DNA of 64,000 nt, taken from assembly GCA_943369485.1 (NCBI GenBank), contig CALRNH020000011.1, positions 62,001-126,000 on the forward strand, in the 5' to 3' direction. Below, piece by piece: positions 25,911 through 34,621 of this stretch. The notes under the pieces were generated by a model that was not told where the DNA came from, made no database searches, and was given only the letters and a program-made list of their open reading frames with translations. A program made the position numbers and the translations under genes. Source of the DNA: ATX-6F1 sp943369485. Its GTDB lineage: Bacteria > Cyanobacteriota > Cyanobacteriia > PCC-6307 > Cyanobiaceae. How positions within the stretch are numbered: position 1 is the first letter of the stretch; every line of letters starts with the position of its first letter.

Positions 25911-26885
25911 TTATCCGTTGGAGCCGGCGGCCGCCAGAAATCCGTCCCGGAAGGCGTCGCGGGGTTCGCTGCCGCGCTTGAGGGCGGCCTCCACCTCCAG
26001 CAGCTGAGCCAGCAGGGCCAGGAAGCGCTCGGGCGGGCGGCCGCGGATCTGCTTGCGCATCACGTAGATGCGCTTGGGATTGCCGATGCCGGCGGCCTTG
26101 GCAATCACGGCCACGTCCTGCTCGCCGCTGCGCTCCAGAAGGCTCACCCAGAGCCAGCCCCGGATCTGGCTGCAGAGGCTGGCGACGATGCGCAGGGCCG
26201 GCTCATTGGCCTCGATCAAGGCATCCAGCAGGGCGATCGCGTCGCCGAGCCTTCCTGCCAGAAGGGCATCCCCCACCTGCAGGCTGGTGGTGGCATGGGT
26301 CCCCACCAGGGCGGCCACGGCGGCGGCGTCGATCGGTTGGTCGCCCCGATACAGCCCAAGTTTCTCCAGCTCACTGGCCAGTCGGGCGCTGTCGCTGCCC
26401 ACGGCCTCCACCAGGGCTTCGGCGGCGCCGGGGGTGAGCTTGAGGCCCAGGGCGGCGGCGGCGTCCTTCACCAGCTCCAGCTGGCCGGCCCCGTCCCAGA
26501 CCGCTGGCAGGGGGAAGCTTTGTTCAGCGGCCACGGCCTTGAGGGCCTTGGTGGTGCGCAGGCGGGCATCGGGCTTGCCGGGGCTCACCAGCAGCAGTTG
26601 GCAACGGGGGGGGATCAGCTCCAGGGTCGCCTCCAGCTGGGCGGCGAGTTCAGCTGGGCAGGCGCTGCAGAAGGGGCTGCGCTGCAGGAGCACCACCCTG
26701 TCGCCGCCGCCGAAGGGGGGCGTGCGCGCCTCCTCCAGGGCCTGGGCGGCCTGGGCGGGGTCGTTGCCATCGAGCCGGGAGAGGTTGATGCTCGACCAGG
26801 CTGGATCGATCGCCGTCGCGATCAGGGACTCCACGGCCCGGGAGCGGGCGGCTTCGTCGTCGCCCCAGTAGAGATGGATCGGCAT
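25911..26885 (-). CDS. holA: DNA polymerase III delta subunit
   Basis: 324 residues from MPIHLYWGDDEAARSRAVES; the frame is open far upstream but only as antisense to cbiC. The GDD near the N-terminus, the LLLVSPGKPDARLRTTKALK segment and the helical domain-III region with LLERSGEQDVAVIAKAAGI are typical of HolA. Delta opens the beta clamp within the clamp loader with DnaX (8.3-10.1 kb). It starts 9 bases from the divergent cbiC start. Confidence 0.92.
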   Translation of the reverse strand: MPIHLYWGDDEAARSRAVESLIATAIDPAWSSINLSRLDGNDPAQAAQALEEARTPPFGGGDRVVLLQRSPFCSACPAELAAQLEATLELIPPRCQLLLVSPGKPDARLRTTKALKAVAAEQSFPLPAVWDGAGQLELVKDAAAALGLKLTPGAAEALVEAVGSDSARLASELEKLGLYRGDQPIDAAAVAALVGTHATTSLQVGDALLAGRLGDAIALLDALIEANEPALRIVASLCSQIRGWLWVSLLERSGEQDVAVIAKAAGIGNPKRIYVMRKQIRGRPPERFLALLAQLLEVEAALKRGSEPRDAFRDGFLAAAGSNG

Positions 26886-26894
26886 GGGCGCGCC

Positions 26895-27506
26895 ATGGAT
26901 CACCCGATCTTCACCGAAAGCGTGCGGCGCATCCGCGACTGGCTCGGCGACACGGGTCTTGATCCGGTGCAGCAGGATGTCCTCGAGCGCCTGGTGCACA
27001 CCAGCGGCGACCTGGCCATCGCCAGCGATCTGCGCTTCGGGCCCGGGGCCTGCGCGGCGGGCCTTTCGGCCCTGGCCGCCGGCGAGGTGATCCTCACCGA
27101 CACCGCCATGGCGGCGGCGGCGGTGGCGCCGATGGCGGCGCGCACCTTCGCGAACCCTGTGCGCAGCGCCCTGCAGTGGGCCCCGGCCGTGGCGCCTGAG
27201 GGGGGCACCCGGGCGGCCACGGGCATGGCCCTGGCCCTGGCGGAGCACCCGCGGGCGGTGGTGTTGATCGGCAGTGCCCCCACGGCCCTGGAGCGGCTGC
27301 TGGAGCTGGCTTCCGAGGCCGGTTCATCGGTGTGCCCGGCCCTGGTGGTGGGGATGCCGGTGGGCTTCGTGGGGGTGGCTGAGAGCAAGCGCCACCTGGC
27401 GGAGTCGCCCCTGGCCCAGATCCGGCTCGAGGGCAGCAAGGGGGGGGCGGCCCTGGCGGCGGCCACGGTGAATGCGTTGCTCAGACGGGCCTGGCTGGGG
27501 CGTTGA
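26895..27506 (+). CDS. cbiC: Precorrin-8X/cobalt-precorrin-8 methylmutase
   Basis: 203 residues from MDHPIFTESVRRIRDWLG. Catalytic-type His35 in LVHTSGD, then DLRFGPGA, EVILTDTAMAAAAV, and the glycine-rich GMPVGFVGVAESK that closes the active site. It moves a methyl group from C-11 to C-12 of the corrin ring in cobalamin (pseudocobalamin) synthesis. The start lies 9 bases from holA; the 3' end overlaps the mutS 3' end by 26 bases tail to tail. Confidence 0.95.
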   Translation: MDHPIFTESVRRIRDWLGDTGLDPVQQDVLERLVHTSGDLAIASDLRFGPGACAAGLSALAAGEVILTDTAMAAAAVAPMAARTFANPVRSALQWAPAVAPEGGTRAATGMALALAEHPRAVVLIGSAPTALERLLELASEAGSSVCPALVVGMPVGFVGVAESKRHLAESPLAQIRLEGSKGGAALAAATVNALLRRAWLGR

Positions 27507-30237
27507 GCGCCCCATGGCTGTTGGTCTTGATCGTGCTGTTGGTCTGGATGGTGCTGTTGGCCTCGATGCGGCTCAGCACCTGGCGGGCCCGCAGCACCAC
27601 CGAGGGGGGCACGCCGGCCAGGCGGGCGGCCTCAATGCCGTAGCTGCGGCTGGCGCCCCCCGGGCGCACCTGGTGCAGGAACTTCAGCCGATCGCCCGTT
27701 TCCTCCACCAGCACCTGCACATTGGCGACGTTGGCCAGCAGCTCGGCCAGCTCGTTGAGCTCGTGGTAGTGGGTGGCAAACACTGAGCGTGCCTTGATCC
27801 CTTCGGCCAGGTGCTCAGCCACAGCCCAGGCAATCGAGAGGCCATCGAAGGTGGCGGTGCCACGGCCAATCTCATCGAGCAGCACCAGCGAGCGATCGCT
27901 GGCGTGGTGAAGGATGTTGGCGGTTTCAGCCATCTCCACCATGAAGGTGGACTGGCCGGTGGCCAGGTCATCAACGGCGCCCACCCGGGTGAAGATCCGA
28001 TCGCAGATCCCCAGACGGGCGGAGCCGGCCGGAATCCAGCTGCCCACCTGGGCCAGCAGTTGCAGCAGGCCGATCTGACGCAGGTAGCAGCTTTTGCCGC
28101 TGGCGTTGGGGCCCGTGAGCACCAGCAGATCGGGCTGGTCCGCTTCGCCCAGATGGATGCCGTTGGCGGTGAAGGGCTCCTCCACCAGCAGTTGCTCCAC
28201 CACCGGATGGCGTCCGGCCTCGATCTGCAGCGTACGGTCCTCCGTGAGCTCCGGGCAGCAGTAGCCGCCGGTGGCGGCCACTTCGGCCAGGGCGGCCAGG
28301 GCATCGAGGGCGGCCACCTGGCGGGCAGCGGCGCGGATCGGACCCGCCTGGGCCCCCACGCGCTGGCGCAGCTCCGTGAAAAGTTCGTACTCGCGCTGGG
28401 CGGCGCGGGCCTTGAGCTGCAGGATCGCCCCTTCGCGGGCCTTGAGCTCGGGGGTGACGAAGCGCTCCTCGTTGGAGAGGGTCTGGCGGCGGATCCAGTG
28501 CTCTGGAACCGACTGGGCCTTGGCCCGGCTGACGGCGAGGAAGTAGCCGAAGTTGCGGTGGAACTGCAGCCGCAGGGTGGCGATGCCGCTCAGGCGCCGT
28601 TCCTGGCGCTCCTGGGCCTCCAGCCAGGCGTCCTGGTCGTCGAGCCGGTTGCGCAGGCCATCGAGGCGGGCATCAACGCCGTCGTGGATCAGGCCGCCCT
28701 CGGTGAGGCTCATCGGAGGGGCCTCCAGCAGGGTGTGTCGCACCAAGGCCGCGAGCTCCTCCAGCTCCGGCCGCGGCTCCCTCAGGGCCCGCAGGGGGGC
28801 GCTGGAGGCCTCCTGCAGCAGGGCCGCCAGCCTCGGCAGGCGTTCGAGGCCATCGGCCAAAGCCACCAGGTCGCGGGCGGAGGCGGAGCCGGCTCCGGCT
28901 CGACCCGCCAGGCGCTCCAGGTCGCCCATGGGCCGCAGCAGCCGGCGCAGGGCCAGCCGCAGGGAGCGCTGGGCCACTAATTCACTGACGGCCGCCTGGC
29001 GGGCGCGGATGCGGGCCAGGTCCACAAGCGGGGCCTCCAGCCAGCGCCGCAGCCGGCGGCCGCCCATGGCCGTGAGGGTGCGATCCAGCACCCAGAGCAG
29101 CGAGCCATGGAAGGCGCCACCCATCTGGGTGCGGGTCAACTCCAGGTTGCGGCGGGTCTGGGCATCGAGCACGAGCTCATCGCCGGCGGACCAGGTGCGG
29201 GGCAGCTCCAGGGGGATGGAGCAGCCGGGCTGGGTTTCATCGAGGTAGCGCACCAGACCGCCGGCGGCCCGCAGTCCGAGGGGGGTCTCCCCCAGCCCCA
29301 GGCCATCGAGGCTGGCGAGATCGAAGCGCTCCAGCAGGCTGCGACGGGCCTCGGCGGTGGCAAAGGGGGTGGTGGCCAGAGGTGTGAGCCGCAGGCCCTC
29401 GGGGCACCAGGGGGGGGCCGACGGCTCTCCCGGCCAGAGCAGTTCGGCCGCCTCCAGCTGCAGCAGTTCCTGGTGGAGCCGGTCCGTGCCCTCCCGCTCG
29501 GTGACCCGGAACTCGCCCGTGCTCACATCGGTGACCGCCAGGCCCCAGCGGCCGCCTTCCAGCACCACCGCCGCCAGCCAGTTGTTGCGCCGGGCCGCCA
29601 GCAGGCCCTCCTCCAGCAGGGTGCCGGGGGTGATCACCCGGGTGATGCCGCGCTTGAGCAGGCTGCCCTTGGCGGGCACTGCCTCCAGCTGATCGCAGAG
29701 GGCGATGCTCAGGCCATGGCGCACCAGCTCGGCGCAGTAGCGCTCGACGGCGTGGTGGGGGATGCCCGCCATCGGCACCCGGCCGATGCGTTTGCCCGCC
29801 TCCTTGCCGGTGAGGGTGAGCTCCAGCAGGCGCGACAGCAGCAGGGCGTCCTCGAAGAAGAACTCGAAGAAGTCCCCCAGGCGGTAGAGCAGCACCCGGT
29901 CAGGGTGGGCGGCCTTGAGCTCCACGTAGTGGCGCAGCATCGGCGTGAGCGCCGCGGGGTCCACCAGGCCGTGGTGGTGCCAGCGGGGCAGGTCGGAGGC
30001 GCCTGCGTTGACGTCGTCTGGACTGCTGCCGGTGCCTTCATTGCCGGAGTTGCCTGCGATGTTGGTTTCGGTTGCGTCTGTTTCGCTCTTGGCCTGGCGC
30101 TTGCGGGGCCGGGCGGCCGCCTGGGCGATCAGGTCCGCGTCATCCAACGCGGTGTCGCCTGGATCTGCCTCAGCAGGGGCCTCGGGTAAGGCCTCGGCAG
30201 GGCCGAACAGGCAGCCCTGGACTGCCGGAGCGGCCAT
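27481..30237 (-). CDS. mutS: DNA mismatch repair protein MutS
   Basis: 918 residues from MAAPAVQGCLFGPAEA; an N-terminal low-complexity stretch of about 90 residues precedes the mismatch-binding domain. The Phe-x-Glu wedge is Phe123-x-Glu125 in GDFFEFFFEDA. Near residue 705 come Walker A TGPNASGKS and later DEIGRGTATFDGLSIAWAVAEHL. It recognises mismatches and loops. The C-terminus carries a small tandem repeat (separate entry) and overlaps cbiC. The gene order mutS beside psbZ-ribH is typical of picocyanobacteria. Confidence 0.97.
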   Translation of the reverse strand: MAAPAVQGCLFGPAEALPEAPAEADPGDTALDDADLIAQAAARPRKRQAKSETDATETNIAGNSGNEGTGSSPDDVNAGASDLPRWHHHGLVDPAALTPMLRHYVELKAAHPDRVLLYRLGDFFEFFFEDALLLSRLLELTLTGKEAGKRIGRVPMAGIPHHAVERYCAELVRHGLSIALCDQLEAVPAKGSLLKRGITRVITPGTLLEEGLLAARRNNWLAAVVLEGGRWGLAVTDVSTGEFRVTEREGTDRLHQELLQLEAAELLWPGEPSAPPWCPEGLRLTPLATTPFATAEARRSLLERFDLASLDGLGLGETPLGLRAAGGLVRYLDETQPGCSIPLELPRTWSAGDELVLDAQTRRNLELTRTQMGGAFHGSLLWVLDRTLTAMGGRRLRRWLEAPLVDLARIRARQAAVSELVAQRSLRLALRRLLRPMGDLERLAGRAGAGSASARDLVALADGLERLPRLAALLQEASSAPLRALREPRPELEELAALVRHTLLEAPPMSLTEGGLIHDGVDARLDGLRNRLDDQDAWLEAQERQERRLSGIATLRLQFHRNFGYFLAVSRAKAQSVPEHWIRRQTLSNEERFVTPELKAREGAILQLKARAAQREYELFTELRQRVGAQAGPIRAAARQVAALDALAALAEVAATGGYCCPELTEDRTLQIEAGRHPVVEQLLVEEPFTANGIHLGEADQPDLLVLTGPNASGKSCYLRQIGLLQLLAQVGSWIPAGSARLGICDRIFTRVGAVDDLATGQSTFMVEMAETANILHHASDRSLVLLDEIGRGTATFDGLSIAWAVAEHLAEGIKARSVFATHYHELNELAELLANVANVQVLVEETGDRLKFLHQVRPGGASRSYGIEAARLAGVPPSVVLRARQVLSRIEANSTIQTNSTIKTNSHGALNAPARPV
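27518..27571 (-). repeat. Three 18-base tandem repeats in the mutS C-terminal codons
   Basis: Three adjacent 18-base units each begin CTGTTGG on the plus strand and diverge toward their ends. On the mutS strand they encode related six-residue steps (SIEANSTIQTNSTIKTNS). The array is in frame, so repeat-number change would lengthen or shorten MutS without a frameshift. Confidence 0.75.
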
Positions 30238-30305
30238 CAGCGACAGCTGTTCCTGGGGCTCCCCCGCCACACATCGACCGTGCCACGGCCGTGATCGTAG
30301 GTGGC

Positions 30306-30695
30306 TCAGCCGGGTGCTTTCGGCAGCCAGCGCACCCCGGCGAGCCCCTGGACATCGGCCTCCTGGGTGATGAGCAGAGCACCACAGGCCCTGGCGGTGG
30401 CGAGCATCAGGCACTCAGCCATGGGCAGCTTGAGCTCCAGGCTCAGCTGGGTCCCATGGAGGGCGATCTCGGGGCTCAGGCCCACCGACTCACCACGCGC
30501 ATCAAGGCGATGGCCCGCAGGGCAGGATCTTCCCCGTGCTCCCGCAGGACCCACGTGAACACCTCAAACAAGCTGATGGTGGGCACCACCAGCCGCTCAG
30601 GTCGCTCGATGGCTTCGGCGAAGGGGCCAGCGTTGGGACCACCCGTGAAGAAACTCGATCCAGCCGGAGGTGTCCACCACCAGAGGCTGGTTCAC
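30306..30695 (-). pseudogene. Decayed VapC-type PIN-domain toxin
   Basis: Three reading frames must be joined to give one PIN domain. Frame one, from GTG 30695: VNQPLVVDTSGWIEFLHG, with the first catalytic Asp. Frame two: GPNAGPFAEAIERPERLVVP then TISLFEVFTWVLREHGED, with the second acidic residue. Frame three: LPMAECLMLATARACGALLI then TQEADVQGLAGVRWL, the PIN C-terminus. Frame changes fall near 30640 and near 30481-30505. The GTG start overlaps the antitoxin remnant's stop by 4 bases, as in intact VapBC operons. In the family it would be an RNase toxin; here it cannot be made. Confidence 0.8.
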
Positions 30696-30894
30696 AGCCG
30701 GTCGGGCTCCCGCTGGAAGCGATTGGGCCCCTTGGGACAGCCACCCAGAGCCGAGGCGGGCTGCAGTGGCAGCAGCTCGATGCGATCGGGCAGGCAGATG
30801 AGCTGGAGCGCCTGGCCGGGATGCAGGTCGTCATGCTCCTCCCGCACCGCCATGGGCAGCTCCTGAATCAGCAGGAGACCGTCGTCGAGGCCAT
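30692..30894 (-). pseudogene. Decayed AbrB/VapB-type antitoxin
   Basis: The start ATG at 30894 gives MASTTVSC then a stop; MASTTVS is a typical opening of AbrB-fold VapB antitoxins. A second frame then continues LLIQELPMAVREEHDDLHPG then QALQLICLPDRIELLPLQP, the rest of an AbrB-like swapped-hairpin domain, and a short tail to the TGA at 30692, which overlaps the toxin GTG. At least one frameshift near the fifth to tenth codon is needed. Intact VapB binds VapC and represses its own promoter. Confidence 0.7.
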
Positions 30895-31002
30895 TGACAC
30901 CCACCTCCCGACAAGTTGTGAAGGATCGCCAAGCTCCTTCAGAATCGGCCGAAACGCCGTGGGACAATCCTTTTTCAGCCCCCACAGGCCTCCGAAGGAC
31001 CC

Positions 31003-31191
31003 ATGCAGATCCTCAACACCCTCACCGTTCTGGCCTTGGTGGTGCTGTCCTTCGCGTTGATCGTGGCGATCCCCGTGCTCTACGCCAGCAGCGATGACAG
31101 CGGCCGCTCCAACAAGCTGATTCTGCTCGGAGGGGTGGCCTGGGTGGCCCTCGTACTGCTCAACTGGGGTGTGAGCTTCTTCGTCATCTGA
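31003..31191 (+). CDS. psbZ: Photosystem II protein PsbZ (Ycf9)
   Basis: 62 residues with two transmembrane helices (about 4-26 and 38-60) joined by the hydrophilic loop YASSDDSGRSNK, and the ending LLNWGVSFFVI typical of PsbZ. It sits at the edge of the PSII core near CP43. A GAAGGA ribosome site lies just before the ATG. ribH starts 5 bases after the stop, so the pair is co-transcribed, as is usual for psbZ-ribH in picocyanobacteria. Confidence 0.95.
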   Translation: MQILNTLTVLALVVLSFALIVAIPVLYASSDDSGRSNKLILLGGVAWVALVLLNWGVSFFVI

Positions 31192-31195
31192 CCCC

Positions 31196-31675
31196 TTGGC
31201 CATCTTCGAAGGACGGTTCACCGACGCCAGCGGGCTTCGGATCGCTGTCGTGGTCGGCCGTTTCAATGATCTGGTCACCTCCAGGCTGCTGAGCGGCACC
31301 CTGGATGCCCTCTCGCGCCACGGCATCGACGTGAGTGAGTCGAGTTCCCAACTTGACGTGGCCTGGGTTCCGGGCAGCTTCGAGATTCCCCTGGTGGCCC
31401 AGCGGCTGGCCGCCACCGGCCGCTATCAGGTGCTGATTGCGCTCGGGGCCGTGATCCGCGGTGACACCCCCCACTTTGATGTGGTGGTGGCCGAGGTGAG
31501 CAAGGGGGTGGCGGCGGTGGCCCGGGACACCGGCGTGCCGGTGATCTTCGGGGTGCTCACCACCGACACCCTGCAGCAGGCCCTGGAGCGGGCGGGGATC
31601 AAGAGCAACCTGGGCTGGAGCTATGGGCTGCAGGCGATCGAGATGGGGAGCTTGATGGGGGGGTTGCCCACCTGA
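31196..31675 (+). CDS. ribH: 6,7-dimethyl-8-ribityllumazine synthase
   Basis: 159 residues from a TTG at 31196. RIAVVVGRFNDLVTSRLL, VPGSFEIPLVAQRL, ALGAVIRGDTPHFDVVV and PVIFGVLTTDTLQQALER are the conserved substrate-binding stretches; His in TPHFD is the catalytic His. It condenses the aminouracil with dihydroxybutanone phosphate in riboflavin synthesis and assembles into pentamers or a 60-mer. No FMN riboswitch is seen upstream; it is carried on the psbZ transcript. Confidence 0.96.
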   Translation: MAIFEGRFTDASGLRIAVVVGRFNDLVTSRLLSGTLDALSRHGIDVSESSSQLDVAWVPGSFEIPLVAQRLAATGRYQVLIALGAVIRGDTPHFDVVVAEVSKGVAAVARDTGVPVIFGVLTTDTLQQALERAGIKSNLGWSYGLQAIEMGSLMGGLPT

Positions 31676-31881
31676 GCACCATGGTCTTCGGGGCCATCCT
31701 CCCCTCGGCACCTGGATTCGCCCGTGGGGGCTACATCAAGCCATTGGCTTTGTGGGCCTGTTGCAGGGAACGGGGTCGTCTGCTGGTGCCAGAACGAACC
31801 TGGAATGATCACATCTTCAACCTCGAAGGGCGCACCCTTGTGGTGACAGGTGTCCTCTACCCCAACCCAGTCACCTAAGCC

Positions 31882-32718
31882 ATGCACGCCGTGGTGATGC
31901 CGCTGTTCTCTGAGCCGGACCACGATCTCGGCTCTTATCTTCTGGCATTGCAGCGGGCAGACCTGGATGTGGTGCTGGTCGACAATGACCCAGATGAGGT
32001 GTCCGGATTCTCCGGGGAATGGCCTTGCAGGCGTTGGCTGCACAACGGCAACCGAGGCGGTATCGCCGGTGGTCTGAACAGGGGTGTGGAGGCGGCCCTA
32101 GAGCTGGGGGCTGACTGGATCACCTTGCTTGATCAGGACAGTCGGCTGGACGCCGCAGATCTCCATCGCTTGCGAGAGCCCTGGTGCGCTTCCCAGGCCG
32201 GGGCCTTTGTGGTGGGGCCGACCATCTGGGACCGTGAGCGTGGGGAGGTGCACGGTCGGGGGCTGGGCCCTTCCAGTGGGTACGAGCGCACACGCCTCCT
32301 GATCAGTTCCGGTACCACCTTCCGCTCCTCGGATTGGTCCGCCCTGGGGGGGTTCCATGAGGATCTGTTCATCGACTTCGTTGACCATGCCTGGTGCTTC
32401 AGGGCCCAAGCACGGGGCTTCCTGTTGTTGAGACACCCGGAGGTGCGGTTGGAGCAACGGTTCGGCAGACCCCATCCCAACCGGATGTGCCGCTGGGCGG
32501 GACTTCAGCTATATAGCCCCCAGCGTCACTACTATGCCTTGCGCAATTTGCGCTGGCTGATTCTTCAGCAGACCGTGCCCCTTGACCTCAAGCTCAAGGA
32601 GTGCGCCAAGATGCTGGTCAAGCCATGGTGCTGGCTTCTGTTCGAGCCTCAGCGGCAGAGGAACCTCTGGGCCGTGGTCCGCGCTTTGCTTGATCCCCTT
32701 CCCAGCCCCTACCCATGA
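31882..32718 (+). CDS. GT2 glycosyltransferase, rhamnosyltransferase-like
   Basis: 278 residues. The GT-A fold starts HAVVMPLFSEPDHDLGSYLL, with VLVDNDPDE, NRGGIAGGLNRGVEAAL and WITLLDQDSRLD (DQD nucleotide-sugar metal site), then GFHEDLFIDFVDHAWCFRAQ, the acceptor region typical of dTDP-rhamnosyltransferases in O-antigen clusters. First gene of the glycan island. It overlaps the next glycosyltransferase by 4 bases (ATGA), so translation is coupled. Confidence 0.85.
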   Translation: MHAVVMPLFSEPDHDLGSYLLALQRADLDVVLVDNDPDEVSGFSGEWPCRRWLHNGNRGGIAGGLNRGVEAALELGADWITLLDQDSRLDAADLHRLREPWCASQAGAFVVGPTIWDRERGEVHGRGLGPSSGYERTRLLISSGTTFRSSDWSALGGFHEDLFIDFVDHAWCFRAQARGFLLLRHPEVRLEQRFGRPHPNRMCRWAGLQLYSPQRHYYALRNLRWLILQQTVPLDLKLKECAKMLVKPWCWLLFEPQRQRNLWAVVRALLDPLPSPYP

Positions 32719-33617
32719 CCTCCCCCTATGAGGTCCTGATGCCATTGGCACCCTGGGAGCGGCCGGAGGTGGTGCAGCAGGCAATTGAGGGCCTCAGGGC
32801 CCAGAGCCATACCGCCGCACGGATAGTGGTAAGCGCTGATGGTCCACCGCCTGTCAGCTTGCAGCGGGAGCTTGACAAGGCGGGTGTGCCCCTCACCTTG
32901 ATTGTCGGGCCGGGGGGGGAAGGGGTTGGTCCAGTGCTGGCCCGAGGGCTTATGGCCTGCCAGGAGGAGGTGGTGGTGCGCGTTGACGCCGACGACATCT
33001 CGCTGCCAGAGCGTTGTCGGATTCAGGTGGCGGCGATGGAGGCCAACCCGGAACTGGCGGCTTTGAGTGGACCGATCCTGGAGTTCATTGATGACCCAGA
33101 CAACCCTTGCGGCGTGCGCTGGGTTCCCCCCTCGGGGACCGCTATTCAGACCTGGAGCCGCTGGCGCAATCCAATCAACCATCCGGCCGCAGTGGTCCGC
33201 CGTTCAATGGTGCTGGCAGTGGGAAACTACCGTCGCAGACCTGGTTTCGAGGATTATGACCTCTGGCTTCGTTTGATCAAGACCCTGGGGCCGTCCTGCC
33301 TTGCCAATGGGTTCGAGCCCTTGGTTCAGGTACGTGTCGGTCATGATCATTTGCTGCGTAGGCGCGGTTTGATCTATGCAAGAAAAGAAATTCAATTTCT
33401 TTATCGCTGTGCGCGGGAGAATCTCCTGCCCTGGCACCGTGCGTTGCTTATGATGATGTTGCGCAGTCCTGCGCGCCTTATTCCTGCGTGGATTTTGAGT
33501 TCATTAACTCACTTTCTGTTACGATATCATGGCAATAATTGGTATACTGATCGTACTGGACGACGCTCCAAGGGCCTGTCTGTAGCCTCTGGACGGAATG
33601 CCTATGATCAGAAGTGA
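32715..33617 (+). CDS. GT2 glycosyltransferase
   Basis: 300 residues. YEVLMPLAPWERPEVVQQAIE, VSADGPPP, VVVRVDADDISLPER (DADD) and the acceptor-side GFEDYDLWLRLIK are GT2 motifs of the LgtA/WaaE type. The 3' third of the gene becomes noticeably AT-rich, marking the start of the low-GC part of the island. It probably adds a hexose or hexosamine to the growing glycan; donor unknown. Overlaps the upstream GT2 by 4 bases. Confidence 0.83.
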   Translation: MTSPYEVLMPLAPWERPEVVQQAIEGLRAQSHTAARIVVSADGPPPVSLQRELDKAGVPLTLIVGPGGEGVGPVLARGLMACQEEVVVRVDADDISLPERCRIQVAAMEANPELAALSGPILEFIDDPDNPCGVRWVPPSGTAIQTWSRWRNPINHPAAVVRRSMVLAVGNYRRRPGFEDYDLWLRLIKTLGPSCLANGFEPLVQVRVGHDHLLRRRGLIYARKEIQFLYRCARENLLPWHRALLMMMLRSPARLIPAWILSSLTHFLLRYHGNNWYTDRTGRRSKGLSVASGRNAYDQK

Positions 33618-33643
33618 CACACGTCAAATCAAGAAAAGCTTGA

Positions 33644-34369
33644 ATGAATTCCATGCCTGACCAGCTATCCCCTTCCGTGCATGGGCCCAAGGAGGAAGAT
33701 TTTGAGCGAGCATATAATATTGCAAATTCTTATTCGATGTGTGGCCGCGCAAGGTTATACAACTTGTATTTCAGAGCCCTTGAAGTGAGCCATCGCTACC
33801 CTGAAGCAAATTTTGTTGACTGCGGGGTCGCTGCAGGTGGTTCATCGGCAATCTTGGCAGCGGCACTTCAAAACAGTCAGGGAAGTCCGAAGCGCCGAGT
33901 GTTCTGTTTTGACACCTTTCGGGGACTTCCAAAACCGGGTCCCCTGGATACACGGGAGGGTAGCAACGCCGAGGAACTCGGCTGGGGCGAAGGCACATGT
34001 GCTGCCGATGTAACTTCACTACAGAGAGTGTGTGAACAGTTGGGAGTTGGAGATAGTGTTGTGCCTGTTGCAGGCTTGTTTGAGAAGACTCTACCCTTAT
34101 GGAGGGAGCAGGTTGGTCCGATAGCATTGTTGCATATGGATGGCGATTGGTACGATTCAACCATGCAAATATTGGAAAATCTATTCCATGTAGTTCTCCC
34201 CGAGGGGGTGATTCAAATTGATGATTATGGGTACTGGGATGGCTGCCGACTTGCCGTGGGTGAATTCTTCAAAAGCCAAGGCATTCTTTGTAATCCGCAT
34301 GTCATCGACTCCACGGGTGTATGGCTGATTAAGTCTGAACTTGAAATGATTCCAAGTCATGAATCATGA
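33644..34369 (+). CDS. TylF/MycF-family O-methyltransferase-like protein
   Basis: 241 residues. NFVDCGVAAGGSSAIL (SAM loop), VFCFDTFRGLPKPG, then LLHMDGDWYDSTMQILENLF and GVIQIDDYGYWDGCR give the metal-binding Asp cluster typical of the TylF (macrocin O-methyltransferase) family. In polysaccharide islands such enzymes usually methylate a sugar hydroxyl. First of the SAM-dependent genes in this island and clearly lower in GC than the flanking core. Confidence 0.82.
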   Translation: MNSMPDQLSPSVHGPKEEDFERAYNIANSYSMCGRARLYNLYFRALEVSHRYPEANFVDCGVAAGGSSAILAAALQNSQGSPKRRVFCFDTFRGLPKPGPLDTREGSNAEELGWGEGTCAADVTSLQRVCEQLGVGDSVVPVAGLFEKTLPLWREQVGPIALLHMDGDWYDSTMQILENLFHVVLPEGVIQIDDYGYWDGCRLAVGEFFKSQGILCNPHVIDSTGVWLIKSELEMIPSHES

Positions 34370-34621
34370 TCGCAAGCCCTATCCTTAAAGAGGTGCTTCA
34401 ATTCACTGTTCTGGCTATATGGACAAGAATTTATGTTTAAGCCATGCCCGTTGAAGCTTCGAGCATGGGGCGATGCCTAGAAGCTGAACGGATGCTAAAG
34501 ATGTGCTATCCTCAAAATTGATGCTAGAGGTCTGATTGCTTTTATCGGCAGACCTTGGCTGCGCCTTCATTGATCGCTTGCGATCCCAGCCGCCCTTAAT
34601 TCACAGTTTGATCCTCAAGTA

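Noticed and set aside
31681..31878. A 65-codon frame between ribH and the first GT2 gene
   Set aside because: No recognisable motif; the part up to about residue 35 is low quality and the rest is short. Could be a remnant but cannot be supported.
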